In this document: in pieces, positions 52,589-60,402 of the stretch
Position numbering within the stretch: position 1 is the first letter of the stretch
Layout of the letters: each line of letters begins with the position of its first letter
Source of the DNA: Pseudooceanicola sediminis
GTDB lineage: Bacteria > Pseudomonadota > Alphaproteobacteria > Rhodobacterales > Rhodobacteraceae
Length of the DNA stretch: 64,000 nt
Reading direction: 5' to 3'
Assembly: GCF_003575965.1 (NCBI RefSeq)
Contig: NZ_QWJJ01000008.1
Span: 124,001-188,000 of the forward strand
Notes under the pieces: model-generated
What the model saw: the letters and a program-made list of their open reading frames with translations, nothing else
What the model was told of the DNA's origin: nothing
Database searches by the model: none
Translations under genes and position numbers: made by a program

Positions 52589-53350
52589 ATGGGGGCTCCC
52601 TTGCCAGACGTCATCCAGACCGCCGTTGTCACCGGGGCCGCCAGCGGTGTCGGTGCCCGTATCGCCCGCGCGCTGCACGCCGCGGGGTTCCGGGTTGTCA
52701 TCTCAGATATCGATTCCGAGGGCGCATCGGCACTGGCGACGGACCTCGACCTGGCCGGTGAAACCGCCGTCACCGCGACGCTGGATGTGTCCAAACCCGA
52801 GCATTTTCAAGAAGTTCTGGACAAGGTCATCGACCGATGGGGATCGTGCGAAGTGCTGGTGAACAACGCCGCACTGACCAAGGCGCAACCCGTGCTCGAC
52901 ATCGCACCTGAGGATTTCAACAGGATCCTGACGGTCAACGCGGGCGGCACCTTTGCGGGCAGCCAGATCTTCGGGCGGCACTTCAAGGACCGCGGCTATG
53001 GCCGCATCATCAACATGGCCAGCCTGGCCGGACAGAACGGCGGCACCACCACGGGCGCGCATTACGCCGCCTCCAAGGGCGCGATCATGACATTGACCAA
53101 GGTGTTTGCCCGCGACCTCGCCCCCTTTGGCATCACCTGTAACGCCATCGCGCCCGGTCCGCTGGACAGCCCGATGGTGCATGACCTGGTCCCGGCGGAC
53201 AAGATGCCGGGAATGCTGGCCAATATCCCCGCCGGGCAGTTGGGCGACCCGGCCTTTGTCGCCAACCTCGTGGCCCTGCTTGCCGGTCCCGCGGCCAGTT
53301 TCGTCACCGGCGCCTGCTGGGACGTCAACGGCGGCCTGTTCATGCGCTGA
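52589..53350 (+). CDS. iacE: short-chain dehydrogenase, IacE-like
   Basis: The protein is about 253 residues with the SDR motifs AVVTGAASGVGARIA (NAD(P)-binding), VNNAALTKA and the catalytic YAASKGA with Tyr and Lys four residues apart. The start is uncertain: the ATG at 52589 lacks a ribosome site and the TTG at 52601 has GGGGG upstream. IacE is reported to help oxidise 2-hydroxy-indole-3-acetate towards dioxindole-3-acetate. It follows iacD directly and precedes iacF by 16 bp. Confidence 0.88.
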   Translation: MGAPLPDVIQTAVVTGAASGVGARIARALHAAGFRVVISDIDSEGASALATDLDLAGETAVTATLDVSKPEHFQEVLDKVIDRWGSCEVLVNNAALTKAQPVLDIAPEDFNRILTVNAGGTFAGSQIFGRHFKDRGYGRIINMASLAGQNGGTTTGAHYAASKGAIMTLTKVFARDLAPFGITCNAIAPGPLDSPMVHDLVPADKMPGMLANIPAGQLGDPAFVANLVALLAGPAASFVTGACWDVNGGLFMR

Positions 53351-53366
53351 GGCGGAAAGAAGACCT

Positions 53367-54323
53367 ATGACCACCGAGACCCTGACACTGATGATCGCGG
53401 AACGCCTTGACGACAAAGGCGATATCATGCGGCTGACCCTGACGGACCCGACAGGCGCGCCCCTTCCCCCCGTCACGGCGGGGGCGCATATCGACGTGCT
53501 GGTCGCCACCGACAGCGATACGATGTGGCGACAGTATTCCCTGGCGGGCGATCCCGCGGATCGCAGCAACTGGACGCTGGGCATCCTGAAGGAACCCGCC
53601 AGCCGCGGCGGCTCGGTCGCGCTGCACGATATCGCCCGCAAGGGGGCCGAGCTGCGCATCACCGGGCCGCGCAACCACTTCGGCCTGGTCGAGGCAGACA
53701 AGACCTACCTCTACGGCGGGGGCGTCGGCGTTACTCCGATGCTTGCAATGGCGTATGAGTTGCACGCCAGGGGTGCCGCATTCGAACTGCACTACTGCAC
53801 CCGCAGCGCCGATCGTGCCGCCTTTGACGACCTCCTCCGAGCCGCACCCTTTGCCGAGTCTGTCCACCAGCATCACGACGACGCAGAGAGCAAGTTCAAC
53901 ACCGACGCGCTGCCCGACCCCGCCGACGACACCCATCTGTATATCTGCGGCCCCGAAGGGTTCATGTCCTGGCTGATCGGCGCGGCCGAGGCCCGGGGCC
54001 ATGCCTCGGCCCACATACATCGCGAATATTTCTCGGCAGACGTGGACGTCACGGGCGACACCTTCGAAGTCGAGGCCCGCGCCTCTGGCATCACCGTCAC
54101 CGTAGGCGAGGGCGAATCCATCGTCACAGCCCTTGCACGAAGCGGCATCTCGGTAGAAGTGAAGTGTGAGGAAGGCATTTGCGGCACCTGCCTGACCGAT
54201 GTTCTTGAGGGAGAGCCGGACCACCGCGATCATTTCCTCACCGATGAAGAAAAGGCGGACAACAGCGAGATGTGCCTGTGCTGCTCGCGCGCGAACTCTG
54301 CGCGACTGGTGCTGGATATCTGA
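53367..54323 (+). CDS. iacF: ferredoxin reductase component with C-terminal 2Fe-2S, IacF-like
   Basis: The protein is about 318 residues from the ATG at 53367; the frame extends upstream to 53106 but is antisense-like there. The N-terminal flavin domain has WRQYSLAGDP, the NAD domain GGGVGVTPMLAMAY, and the C-terminal plant-type cluster CEEGICGTCLTDVLEG with a distal Cys in EMCLCCSRA. This is the phthalate-dioxygenase-reductase layout and it would supply electrons to IacCD. It is followed by iacG. Confidence 0.88.
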   Translation: MTTETLTLMIAERLDDKGDIMRLTLTDPTGAPLPPVTAGAHIDVLVATDSDTMWRQYSLAGDPADRSNWTLGILKEPASRGGSVALHDIARKGAELRITGPRNHFGLVEADKTYLYGGGVGVTPMLAMAYELHARGAAFELHYCTRSADRAAFDDLLRAAPFAESVHQHHDDAESKFNTDALPDPADDTHLYICGPEGFMSWLIGAAEARGHASAHIHREYFSADVDVTGDTFEVEARASGITVTVGEGESIVTALARSGISVEVKCEEGICGTCLTDVLEGEPDHRDHFLTDEEKADNSEMCLCCSRANSARLVLDI

Positions 54324-54332
54324 GGAATGATC

Positions 54333-54860
54333 ATGACCGACAGCCCACCCCCACCCGAGCACAAAAAACCGACCGAGGCGGAGGTTCAGACCTTTCGCGA
54401 AGGTATGGCCCGCCTCGGCGCCGCCATCACCATCCTGACAACCGATGGCCCTGCGGGCAAACATGGCATGACGGCCTCGGCCGTGTGCTCGGTGACGGAC
54501 AGCCCGCCGACCCTGCTGGTGTGCATCAACAAATCGAACCGCAGCCATGACATCATCGAAAAGAACGGCGTGATTGCCGTGAACGTCCTGGGCGGGCGGC
54601 ATCGTGAGCTTTCGGCCGCCTTTGCCAGCAAGAAGAGCGAGGAGGCACGTTTCGCCGGTGGCGTCTGGCGCACGATGGCCACCGGCAGCCCTTTGCTGAC
54701 GGATGCGCCTGTCGCCTTCGATTGCAAGATCACGGACAGCAACACCGTTGGGTCCCACACCGTCTTCTTTTGCGAGGTGCAGGCGATGGAACTGGCGAAA
54801 GGTCAGGCGGAAACCCTGATTTGGTTCGGTCGTGACTTTCACCACCTGACGGCGATCTGA
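54333..54860 (+). CDS. iacG: flavin reductase, IacG-like
   Basis: The protein is about 175 residues from the ATG at 54333; GAGGA overlaps the iacF stop (54322-54326). It belongs to the HpaC/RutF flavin reductase family: FREGMARLGAAITILTTDG, GMTASAVCSVTDSPPTLLVC, NVLGGRHRELSAAFA and AVEL-type ends with WFGRDFHHL. It would give reduced FMN/FAD to IacA. It converges with iacR, 18 bp apart. Confidence 0.88.
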   Translation: MTDSPPPPEHKKPTEAEVQTFREGMARLGAAITILTTDGPAGKHGMTASAVCSVTDSPPTLLVCINKSNRSHDIIEKNGVIAVNVLGGRHRELSAAFASKKSEEARFAGGVWRTMATGSPLLTDAPVAFDCKITDSNTVGSHTVFFCEVQAMELAKGQAETLIWFGRDFHHLTAI

Positions 54861-54878
54861 CCCATGATCCCGGCGCGC

Positions 54879-55361
54879 TCAATACTCTCCCAAACGGTGA
54901 AAAACGCGCTCCATCAGGGTGTTGAGGGTGCGCTGTTCTTCTGCATCCAGATCCTGAAACGCCCCGGCAAACACCAGATCGGCAATCGCGCGGGCCTCGC
55001 GGCGGCGCGCGTCGCCCAGCGGCGTCAGGGTCACCTCGGTTACGCGGGCATCGGTCGGTCGGGCGCGCGTTGTCACCAGACCATCGGCCACCATCCGCTG
55101 GATGATCTTGGTGGCCGTGTTCAACTTGATGATGCAGACCTCCGCGATCTCGGACACGCTCATGTGCTCGTCCTCGAACAGGGACATCAGCACACGCCAG
55201 CGCGGCACGTCCAGACCGATCGCCTTCAGCCGCTTTTCCATCGTCATGAAGTAGCGTGCCGAGGTGCGGGTCAGCCAATAGAACGGCCAGTCCTGCTTGC
55301 GGAATCGGCCCTCGCTCGCATCGGTATCCTGCGCATCTTTCTTGTCGATCGGATCGCTCAT
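54879..55361 (-). CDS. iacR: MarR-family regulator, IacR-like
   Basis: The protein is about 160 residues from the ATG at 55361 (GAGGCAGC upstream); the frame extends to 55451 without a better start. The winged HTH shows DVPRWRVLMSLFEDEHMSVSEIAEVC, quoted as DVPRWRVLMSLFEDEHMSVS, then IIKLNTATKIIQRMVADGLV and RPTDARVTEVTLTPLG. IacR in Pseudomonas represses the iac genes and is released by indole-3-acetate. It is divergent from the TRAP genes and convergent with iacG. Confidence 0.88.
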   Translation of the reverse strand: MSDPIDKKDAQDTDASEGRFRKQDWPFYWLTRTSARYFMTMEKRLKAIGLDVPRWRVLMSLFEDEHMSVSEIAEVCIIKLNTATKIIQRMVADGLVTTRARPTDARVTEVTLTPLGDARRREARAIADLVFAGAFQDLDAEEQRTLNTLMERVFHRLGEY

Positions 55362-55457
55362 GCTGCCTCTTTTCTCGCCCCTACCACCCGCGCACCGTGC
55401 ATCGTGACACCAAAATGATGAAGGTCGCTGACTTTCGCCAGAAAAAACCAAGAATAG

Positions 55458-55465
55458 TCACGTGA
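55458..55465. promoter_or_regulatory. candidate MarR/IacR site upstream of the TRAP genes
   Basis: TCACGTGA is an 8-bp palindrome in the iacR/TRAP divergent region, 50 bp before the DctP start. ATTACG follows at 55468-55473, and its complement CGTAAT recurs in the iacH promoter region (47794-47799). Binding is inference. Confidence 0.3.
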
Positions 55466-55514
55466 ACATTACGATGATTTTCAGAACAACAGCAACTCAA
55501 CAGGGAAACCAAAG

Positions 55515-56534
55515 ATGCTCTTCAAGAAGCTGACAATGACGACGACTGCGGCGCTGGCGCTGTCCACCGCGGCTGCGATGGCCGACACCACGCTGACGGT
55601 GGCCAACTGGCTGCCCCCCTCGCACCCCCTCGTTTCCGAGGTGATCGTGCCAATGACCGAAGCGATCGCCGAGGCGACCGGCGGATCGGTCACCACCAAC
55701 ATCCTGCCCGCCCCCCTGGGGCCGCCACCTGCGCATTTCGACTTTGCCGTCAATGGTGTGGCCGACATCACCTTCGGCGTGCAGAACTATTCGCCGGGCC
55801 GCTTCAAGACGACCAGCGTGGCTGAAATGCCCTTTCTCGGCAACAGCGCGACCGCAATGTCCGTCGCTTACTGGCGCACCTTCGAGGCGATGCTGAAACA
55901 GGCCGGTGAATACGATCAGGTCAAGGTTCTGGGCGTTTTCACCCATGGTCCGGGCGAGATCTTCATCAAGGAGGGCGACGCCTCAAGCACCGACGTCCTC
56001 AAGGGCACCAAGATGCGCGTCGGCGGTGGTCTGATCAACGAAGTCACTACCCAGCTGGGCGCCGTACCCGTAGAAGGCCCCTCCTCCAAGGCGTACGAAC
56101 TGCTTAGCCAGGGCGTGGCCGACGGGATCTTCTTTCCCTACGAATCCGTCAACTCCTTCGGCCTGATCCCGCAACTGACCAAGGGGATCGACGTGCCCGG
56201 CGGCCTCTACAACACGTCGTTCTTCGTCGTGATGAACAAGGCCAAATGGGACAGCCTGACCAGCGAAGAGCAGGCCGAGATCGACAGCGTCACCGGTGAA
56301 TCGCTGGCCCGGCTTGCCGGCCAGATGTGGGACAGCGCCGACGCCAAGGGCAAGGCGGCGATGGACGGCAAGATCGAAATCACCACGGCGACCGACGACC
56401 AGATGGTTGCCTGGACAGATGCGCTCGCCCCCGTGATCAAGGAAAAGATGGATGAAATCGCGTCGACCGGTGTCGACGCCGAAGCAGCCATGAAGATGAT
56501 GGAAGACGAAATCGCCAAGGTCGAGGCCGAATGA
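55515..56534 (+). CDS. TRAP transporter solute-binding protein, DctP type
   Basis: The protein is 339 residues. The signal peptide runs to about AAAMA (residue 20). Mature start TTLTVANWLPPSHPLVSEV fits the DctP family, with SFTHGPGEIFI-type and TKMRVGGGLINE conserved segments; the latter is the KMRVP-like ligand-binding strand, with Arg placed to bind a carboxylate. It is the first gene of a DctPQM operon next to the iac genes and divergent from iacR, so indole-3-acetate or a related aryl acetate is the probable ligand. Confidence 0.9.
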   Translation: MLFKKLTMTTTAALALSTAAAMADTTLTVANWLPPSHPLVSEVIVPMTEAIAEATGGSVTTNILPAPLGPPPAHFDFAVNGVADITFGVQNYSPGRFKTTSVAEMPFLGNSATAMSVAYWRTFEAMLKQAGEYDQVKVLGVFTHGPGEIFIKEGDASSTDVLKGTKMRVGGGLINEVTTQLGAVPVEGPSSKAYELLSQGVADGIFFPYESVNSFGLIPQLTKGIDVPGGLYNTSFFVVMNKAKWDSLTSEEQAEIDSVTGESLARLAGQMWDSADAKGKAAMDGKIEITTATDDQMVAWTDALAPVIKEKMDEIASTGVDAEAAMKMMEDEIAKVEAE

Positions 56535-57082
56535 GCCCCAATCCTGCCGAACATTTCGCAGCGGGTCCGGAGGCAGCAATGTCTCCGGCTCCCGGCAAAC
56601 GGACCAGCGCGTTCAGCATCTGGCCCCGGCGCATTCTGGCCTGGGTATGCGGTGCGATCCTGCTGGTGCTGATGACACTGACCGTCGTCGACGTGATCGG
56701 TCGCTACATCTTCAACGCTCCGCTGATCGGGTCCACCGAATTGACCGAGGTGCTGCTGGTGTCGGTGATCTTCATCGGTCTGCCCGCCGTCTGCATGGAC
56801 GATGAACATGTCACCGTCGATCTGGTGACCTCGCAGATGCCCGCGTGGGTTCATCCCTTCCGAAAAGCACTGCTGGCGCTGATCTCCGCCACGATCTTTG
56901 GCGTCATCTCCTGGCGGCTCTGGATCTACGGCAGCCAGATCGCGGGCTATCACGGCGTCACCAATTCGCTGCGGATTCCCGTCGGGCCTTTCGCATGGCT
57001 CTGCTCGGTCTGTGCCGCCGTGGCCGTCGTCATCACGCTCTACGTCGCCGCCCGTGATCTGCGCCGTGCTCTCAGGGCCTGA
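56531..57082 (+). CDS. TRAP transporter small permease, DctQ type
   Basis: The protein is 183 residues with about four membrane segments after a polar N-terminus; LTVVDVIGRYIFNAPLIGSTELTEVL and VFIGLPAVCMDDEHVTVD are typical of DctQ, quoted as VVDVIGRYIFNAPLIGSTEL. It overlaps the DctP gene by 4 bp (ATGA). It links the binding protein to the large permease. Confidence 0.9.
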   Translation: MSPNPAEHFAAGPEAAMSPAPGKRTSAFSIWPRRILAWVCGAILLVLMTLTVVDVIGRYIFNAPLIGSTELTEVLLVSVIFIGLPAVCMDDEHVTVDLVTSQMPAWVHPFRKALLALISATIFGVISWRLWIYGSQIAGYHGVTNSLRIPVGPFAWLCSVCAAVAVVITLYVAARDLRRALRA

Positions 57083-57134
57083 CCCTGCGCGGCGCTGATC
57101 CCCTCAAGCCCTGAACATCGAGACGTTTTCCCCC

Positions 57135-58433
57135 ATGGAACTTCTAGCCAACTGGCCCGTCGGCATGGCCGCCCTGTTTGTCCTGCTGCTCGTGGGCCTG
57201 CCGATTTCCATAGCCCTGACGCTGATCGGCCTGCTCGGCACGGTCTCGATCATAGGGTGGAGCCCGGCCCTGTCGCTGCTGGGCACGACCTTCTTCGACC
57301 AGGGCAAGAACTACTCCCTGTCGGTGCTGCCGCTGTTCCTGCTGATGGGCAACTTCGTGGTGCAATCTGGCATCGCAAGAGAGCTGTACGAGGCCGCCCA
57401 TGCCTGGTTGCGCCATCGCAAGGGCGGTCTGGCCCTGGCCACCGTCATCGCCTGCGGCGGCTTTTCCTCGGTCTGCGGCTCTTCCATGGCGACGGCGGCG
57501 ACGATGGCACGGATCTCGCTGCCCTCTATGCGCCGCTATGGCTATCCAGATGATCTGTCGACCGCCTCGATCGCGGCTGGCGGCACGTTGGGCATCCTGA
57601 TCCCGCCATCGGTGATCCTTGTCTTCTATGGCATCATGACCCAGCAGGACATCGGCAAACTGTTCCTGGCGGGGATCGTGCCCGGCCTGCTGGGCATCCT
57701 CGGCTATACGACCGCCGTCTGGATCTCCGTGCGGTTTCGCGGCATCGACCTTGCAACCGAACCCAAGCTGCCCCTGCGCGACCGCCTGCGCGCCCTCAAG
57801 GGGACCCTGGGCGCAATCATTTTGTTCATCTTCGTCATGGGCGGCATCTACCTTGGCGTGTTCACCCCGACCGAAAGCGCCGGGATGGGCGCTGCGGGGG
57901 CCCTGCTCTTGACGATCCTGTCAGGCAAATTCTCGGTCTCATCGGCCTTCGTGACGCTGTTCGACGCGGCGAAAACAACGGCGATGATGTTTTTCATCCT
58001 GTTTGGCGCACTGACCTTTACCAACTATGTCAACTTCAGCGGCATGACCGCCGACATGCAGGCCTTTGTCACCTTTTTCGGAGACGGGCCGACCTCCGTG
58101 ATCCTGACCATCCTGGTGATTTACCTGGTTCTCGGCTGCGTCCTCGAGGGGCTTTCGATGATCATGCTGACAGTTCCGATCTTCTATCCGGTTGTCGCGG
58201 CGCAGGGGTTCGACCTGATCTGGTTTGGCGTCTTCGTCGTGGTGATCACCGAAATATCCTACATCACTCCGCCGGTTGGCATGAACGCCTTCGTATTGCG
58301 CTCAGTGGTCAAGGACGTCCAGTTGAGCACGATATTTCGGGGTCTCGTCCCCTTCGTACTGATGGATATCGTGCGGATCGTCTTGTTGATCCTGGTGCCT
58401 GGACTGGTTCTGTTCCTGCCCAACAGCATGTAG
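57135..58433 (+). CDS. TRAP transporter large permease, DctM type
   Basis: The protein is 432 residues and strongly hydrophobic, the normal DctM length. Typical segments: GNFVVQSGIARELYEAAHAW, GGFSSVCGSSMATAATMARI, AAGGTLGILIPPSVILVFYG and GVFTPTESAGMGAAGALLL. It completes the DctPQM importer. No clear ribosome site lies before the ATG at 57135, a possible point of translational control. tRNA-Gly follows. Confidence 0.92.
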   Translation: MELLANWPVGMAALFVLLLVGLPISIALTLIGLLGTVSIIGWSPALSLLGTTFFDQGKNYSLSVLPLFLLMGNFVVQSGIARELYEAAHAWLRHRKGGLALATVIACGGFSSVCGSSMATAATMARISLPSMRRYGYPDDLSTASIAAGGTLGILIPPSVILVFYGIMTQQDIGKLFLAGIVPGLLGILGYTTAVWISVRFRGIDLATEPKLPLRDRLRALKGTLGAIILFIFVMGGIYLGVFTPTESAGMGAAGALLLTILSGKFSVSSAFVTLFDAAKTTAMMFFILFGALTFTNYVNFSGMTADMQAFVTFFGDGPTSVILTILVIYLVLGCVLEGLSMIMLTVPIFYPVVAAQGFDLIWFGVFVVVITEISYITPPVGMNAFVLRSVVKDVQLSTIFRGLVPFVLMDIVRIVLLILVPGLVLFLPNSM

Positions 58434-58489
58434 CGGGCGCTCTGCCTCTTGACCGTGCTTTGCCCATGAAATATGTGCTCTCAGCAAGA

Positions 58490-58563
58490 GCGGGTATGGT
58501 GTAATGGTAGCGCCCTAGCCTTCCAAGCTAGTCGTGCGGGTTCGATTCCCGCTACCCGCTCCA
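58490..58563 (+). tRNA. tRNA-Gly (TCC)
   Basis: Acceptor GCGGGTA pairs with TACCCGC. The anticodon arm CTAGC CTTCCAA GCTAG gives anticodon TCC for glycine GGA codons. T-arm GCGGG TTCGATT CCCGC and CCA are present. Confidence 0.96.
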
Positions 58564-58742
58564 GGATTTCCCTCCTGACACAGTCTGACGGCACGGATCA
58601 CGACGTTGGCAAAAGCCGACACTCTGGCTCCGTGCCGAATTTCCCCGGCTCACCCTAGACAGTCCCCTCCTAAAAGCGCTCGTGCTGAAACCCGCCGCTG
58701 CGCAGGTGCAACGCGCTGGCATCAGTTCGGAAACAGACGAAA

Positions 58743-58775
58743 ATCGCCCGCGACAGCCTATGCTGCGCGGGCGAT
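58743..58775 (-). terminator. terminator after the YqjD-like gene pair
   Basis: ATCGCCCGCG (58743-58752) pairs with CGCGGGCGAT (58766-58775), 10 bp, with TTTT on its left when read leftward. It lies downstream of the minus-strand gene at 58830. Confidence 0.7.
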
Positions 58776-58829
58776 GTGCTTTGTCGTCAACTCAGATGCC
58801 GTCAGTCGCAACCACCGCAATGGTCGCCG

Positions 58830-59231
58830 TCAGCGATAGTCCGGGTATTGCGGCGGCGGGGGGGGCGGCGGCGGCGGAGGAGTCGGTGCAGGCTTGCGCG
58901 CAGCACCCGCAGCAACCCCGGCACCGACGCCTTGCATCAGCGCCGCGATCAGCCCAGTCATCGACGCGGCAGCGGGGGGAGGCGCCGCCGTGGTATGCGC
59001 CATCGGGACGGGACGCGTGCGCGCGCTCAGTGCCAGAAAGATCAGGCCAAGCCCGAAATAGGCACAGCCGATCACCAAGGCGGCAAACAGCGCGTCATGC
59101 GTCTGCGCCAGGTAGATCCAGGCGGCCACCGTCAGGAAACCCAGACCGATGGACATCAGGATCAACGCCCCGAGGGAATATCCCGCCCGGCGCACCATCC
59201 GCGAAATGGAGTATCTGAGAGATCCGAACAT
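58830..59231 (-). CDS. small membrane protein with proline-rich tail
   Basis: The protein is 133 residues with two membrane segments (about 17-37 and 48-68) and a cytoplasmic or periplasmic C-terminus ending with ten consecutive prolines before QYPDYR. It resembles the holin-superfamily or YqjE-like proteins that accompany YqjD. It lies 7 bp downstream of the DUF883 gene in the same direction. Function unknown; a role at the envelope under stress is a guess from the partner. Confidence 0.7.
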   Translation of the reverse strand: MFGSLRYSISRMVRRAGYSLGALILMSIGLGFLTVAAWIYLAQTHDALFAALVIGCAYFGLGLIFLALSARTRPVPMAHTTAAPPPAAASMTGLIAALMQGVGAGVAAGAARKPAPTPPPPPPPPPPQYPDYR

Positions 59232-59238
59232 TCAGCCC

Positions 59239-59598
59239 TCAGCGCCGCGCCATCAGCAGGCCGATCAAAAAGCCGACGCCGCTGGCGATGGCAACCGAGG
59301 CTGCGGGATTTTCACGAACACGGTCTTCTGCGGTCGCGTAGGCCTGGCGCGCCTGCGCATCGGCATAGGCAAGACCCGCCTCTGCTTCACCGCGCACCTG
59401 CTCCGCCTTGGCGCGGGCAGCACCGCTCAGATGCGCACCCTGCGCCTTGCCGTATTCGGTCAGTGCACGGGTCAGTTCGGCGACGTCTTTCTGCACGGCC
59501 TCGAGTTGCGCCTGGATCACAGCGGTATCGGGGCTGTCTTTTTTCGCGTCCGAAGTGGTCGTGGGTTTCGCGCCAGTGGCTGTTGTCGGTTGTGCCAT
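59239..59598 (-). CDS. YqjD/ElaB-like (DUF883) membrane-associated protein
   Basis: The protein is about 119 residues from the ATG at 59598, which has AAGGAGG 8 bases upstream. It has a long coiled-coil region (QAQLEAVQKDVAELTRALTE then RAKAEQVRGEAEAG) and a C-terminal membrane anchor (SVAIASGVGFLIGLLMARR). YqjD anchors stationary-phase ribosomes to the membrane in E. coli; the family resemblance is convincing but the ribosome role is by analogy. Confidence 0.82.
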   Translation of the reverse strand: MAQPTTATGAKPTTTSDAKKDSPDTAVIQAQLEAVQKDVAELTRALTEYGKAQGAHLSGAARAKAEQVRGEAEAGLAYADAQARQAYATAEDRVRENPAASVAIASGVGFLIGLLMARR

Positions 59599-59934
59599 CG
59601 TGTCATCCTCCTTGGAGACATTTGAATTCACGGATCAACGCTTTGCCTGACGCATTGTTCCATTTTAGCGCCTCATATGCACGCCTTTCCTGCGGCGTTG
59701 GCCGGTGTGGTGCCGTCGTCAGCAGGGCACCAGGCGTGGCCCGTCTGCGATGTGGGCGTTAACGGCCCTGCCGCCGCTGCACATGTCGCTCCTCTTCGCA
59801 GGCCGTATCTGGGGGCAGATGTCGGAATTCGGCAGGGACGGCAAATTCTTACCGGATGCGGCAACGAACAGCCCCGCCGTCGCCTCGCTGGCAATGTCAT
59901 GGGGATGTGACCGTAACATGGCGCTCCGCAGCCG
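59599..59934. other. 336-bp interval upstream of the DUF883 gene
   Basis: No gene recognised. It is the promoter side of the DUF883 gene and the 3' side of the DUF1992 gene (both minus strand). Open frames on the plus strand here are shadows. Confidence 0.5.
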
Positions 59935-60243
59935 CTATCTTGTCCAGGATTTGCGCGCAATATCGATCCGGGCCTCCAGCATCGACATGTCACGCAGAAT
60001 GTCCCGGCGGCGTGTCCGGTCGCCCTCTCCCCGCAACTCTTCGCGCAGGCGGCGCAGCTCACGTGACAGACTGACGAATTCGGGCACGCCCCCTGCCTCG
60101 TGTACAAGACGGTTCAACAGGGCGTTTTCCGGGTCATCCTGCGTCGTCAGCGGCTTGCCCGCCCCGGGCAGATCATCGAATGCTCCGCGCGCCTCGGCTT
60201 CGGCGATCCGGGCATTGATCAGGTCAATCAGCGGGTGATCCAT
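59935..60243 (-). CDS. DUF1992 (DnaJ-homologue subfamily C member 28-like) protein
   Basis: The protein is 102 residues. The signature start IDLINARIAEAEARGAFDDLPGAGKPL is quoted as ARIAEAEARGAFDDLPGAGK, the DUF1992 mark (EAxxxGxFdnLpGkGKPL). The rest is helical and charged. The family is of unknown function; some members are fused to or annotated as J-protein-like. It stands alone near a nucleotidase. Confidence 0.88.
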   Translation of the reverse strand: MDHPLIDLINARIAEAEARGAFDDLPGAGKPLTTQDDPENALLNRLVHEAGGVPEFVSLSRELRRLREELRGEGDRTRRRDILRDMSMLEARIDIARKSWTR

Positions 60244-60345
60244 TCAGCGTCTCCTCGGAGCACCGCCCCTCATGGCATGTGGGCGAGTTTGGCAAAATAC
60301 GTCCGCGCGTCAATGCGCAAACATCTGCACGCCCCAGAACGCAAA

Positions 60346-60373
60346 ATCCCCGCCCGGCTGCCCGGGCGGGGAT
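60346..60373 (-). terminator. Rho-independent terminator of the 5'-nucleotidase gene
   Basis: ATCCCCGCCCGG (60346-60357) pairs with CCGGGCGGGGAT (60362-60373) with a 4-base loop; on the minus strand TTTT follows. It lies 30 bp beyond the nucleotidase stop. Confidence 0.8.
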
Positions 60374-60402
60374 GATCGGCGTGCGCAATTAGCCACGTGC
60401 CC

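Noticed and set aside
53106-53366. Upstream extension of the iacF frame
   Set aside because: It lies inside iacE in another frame. The ATG at 53367 starts the conserved reductase.
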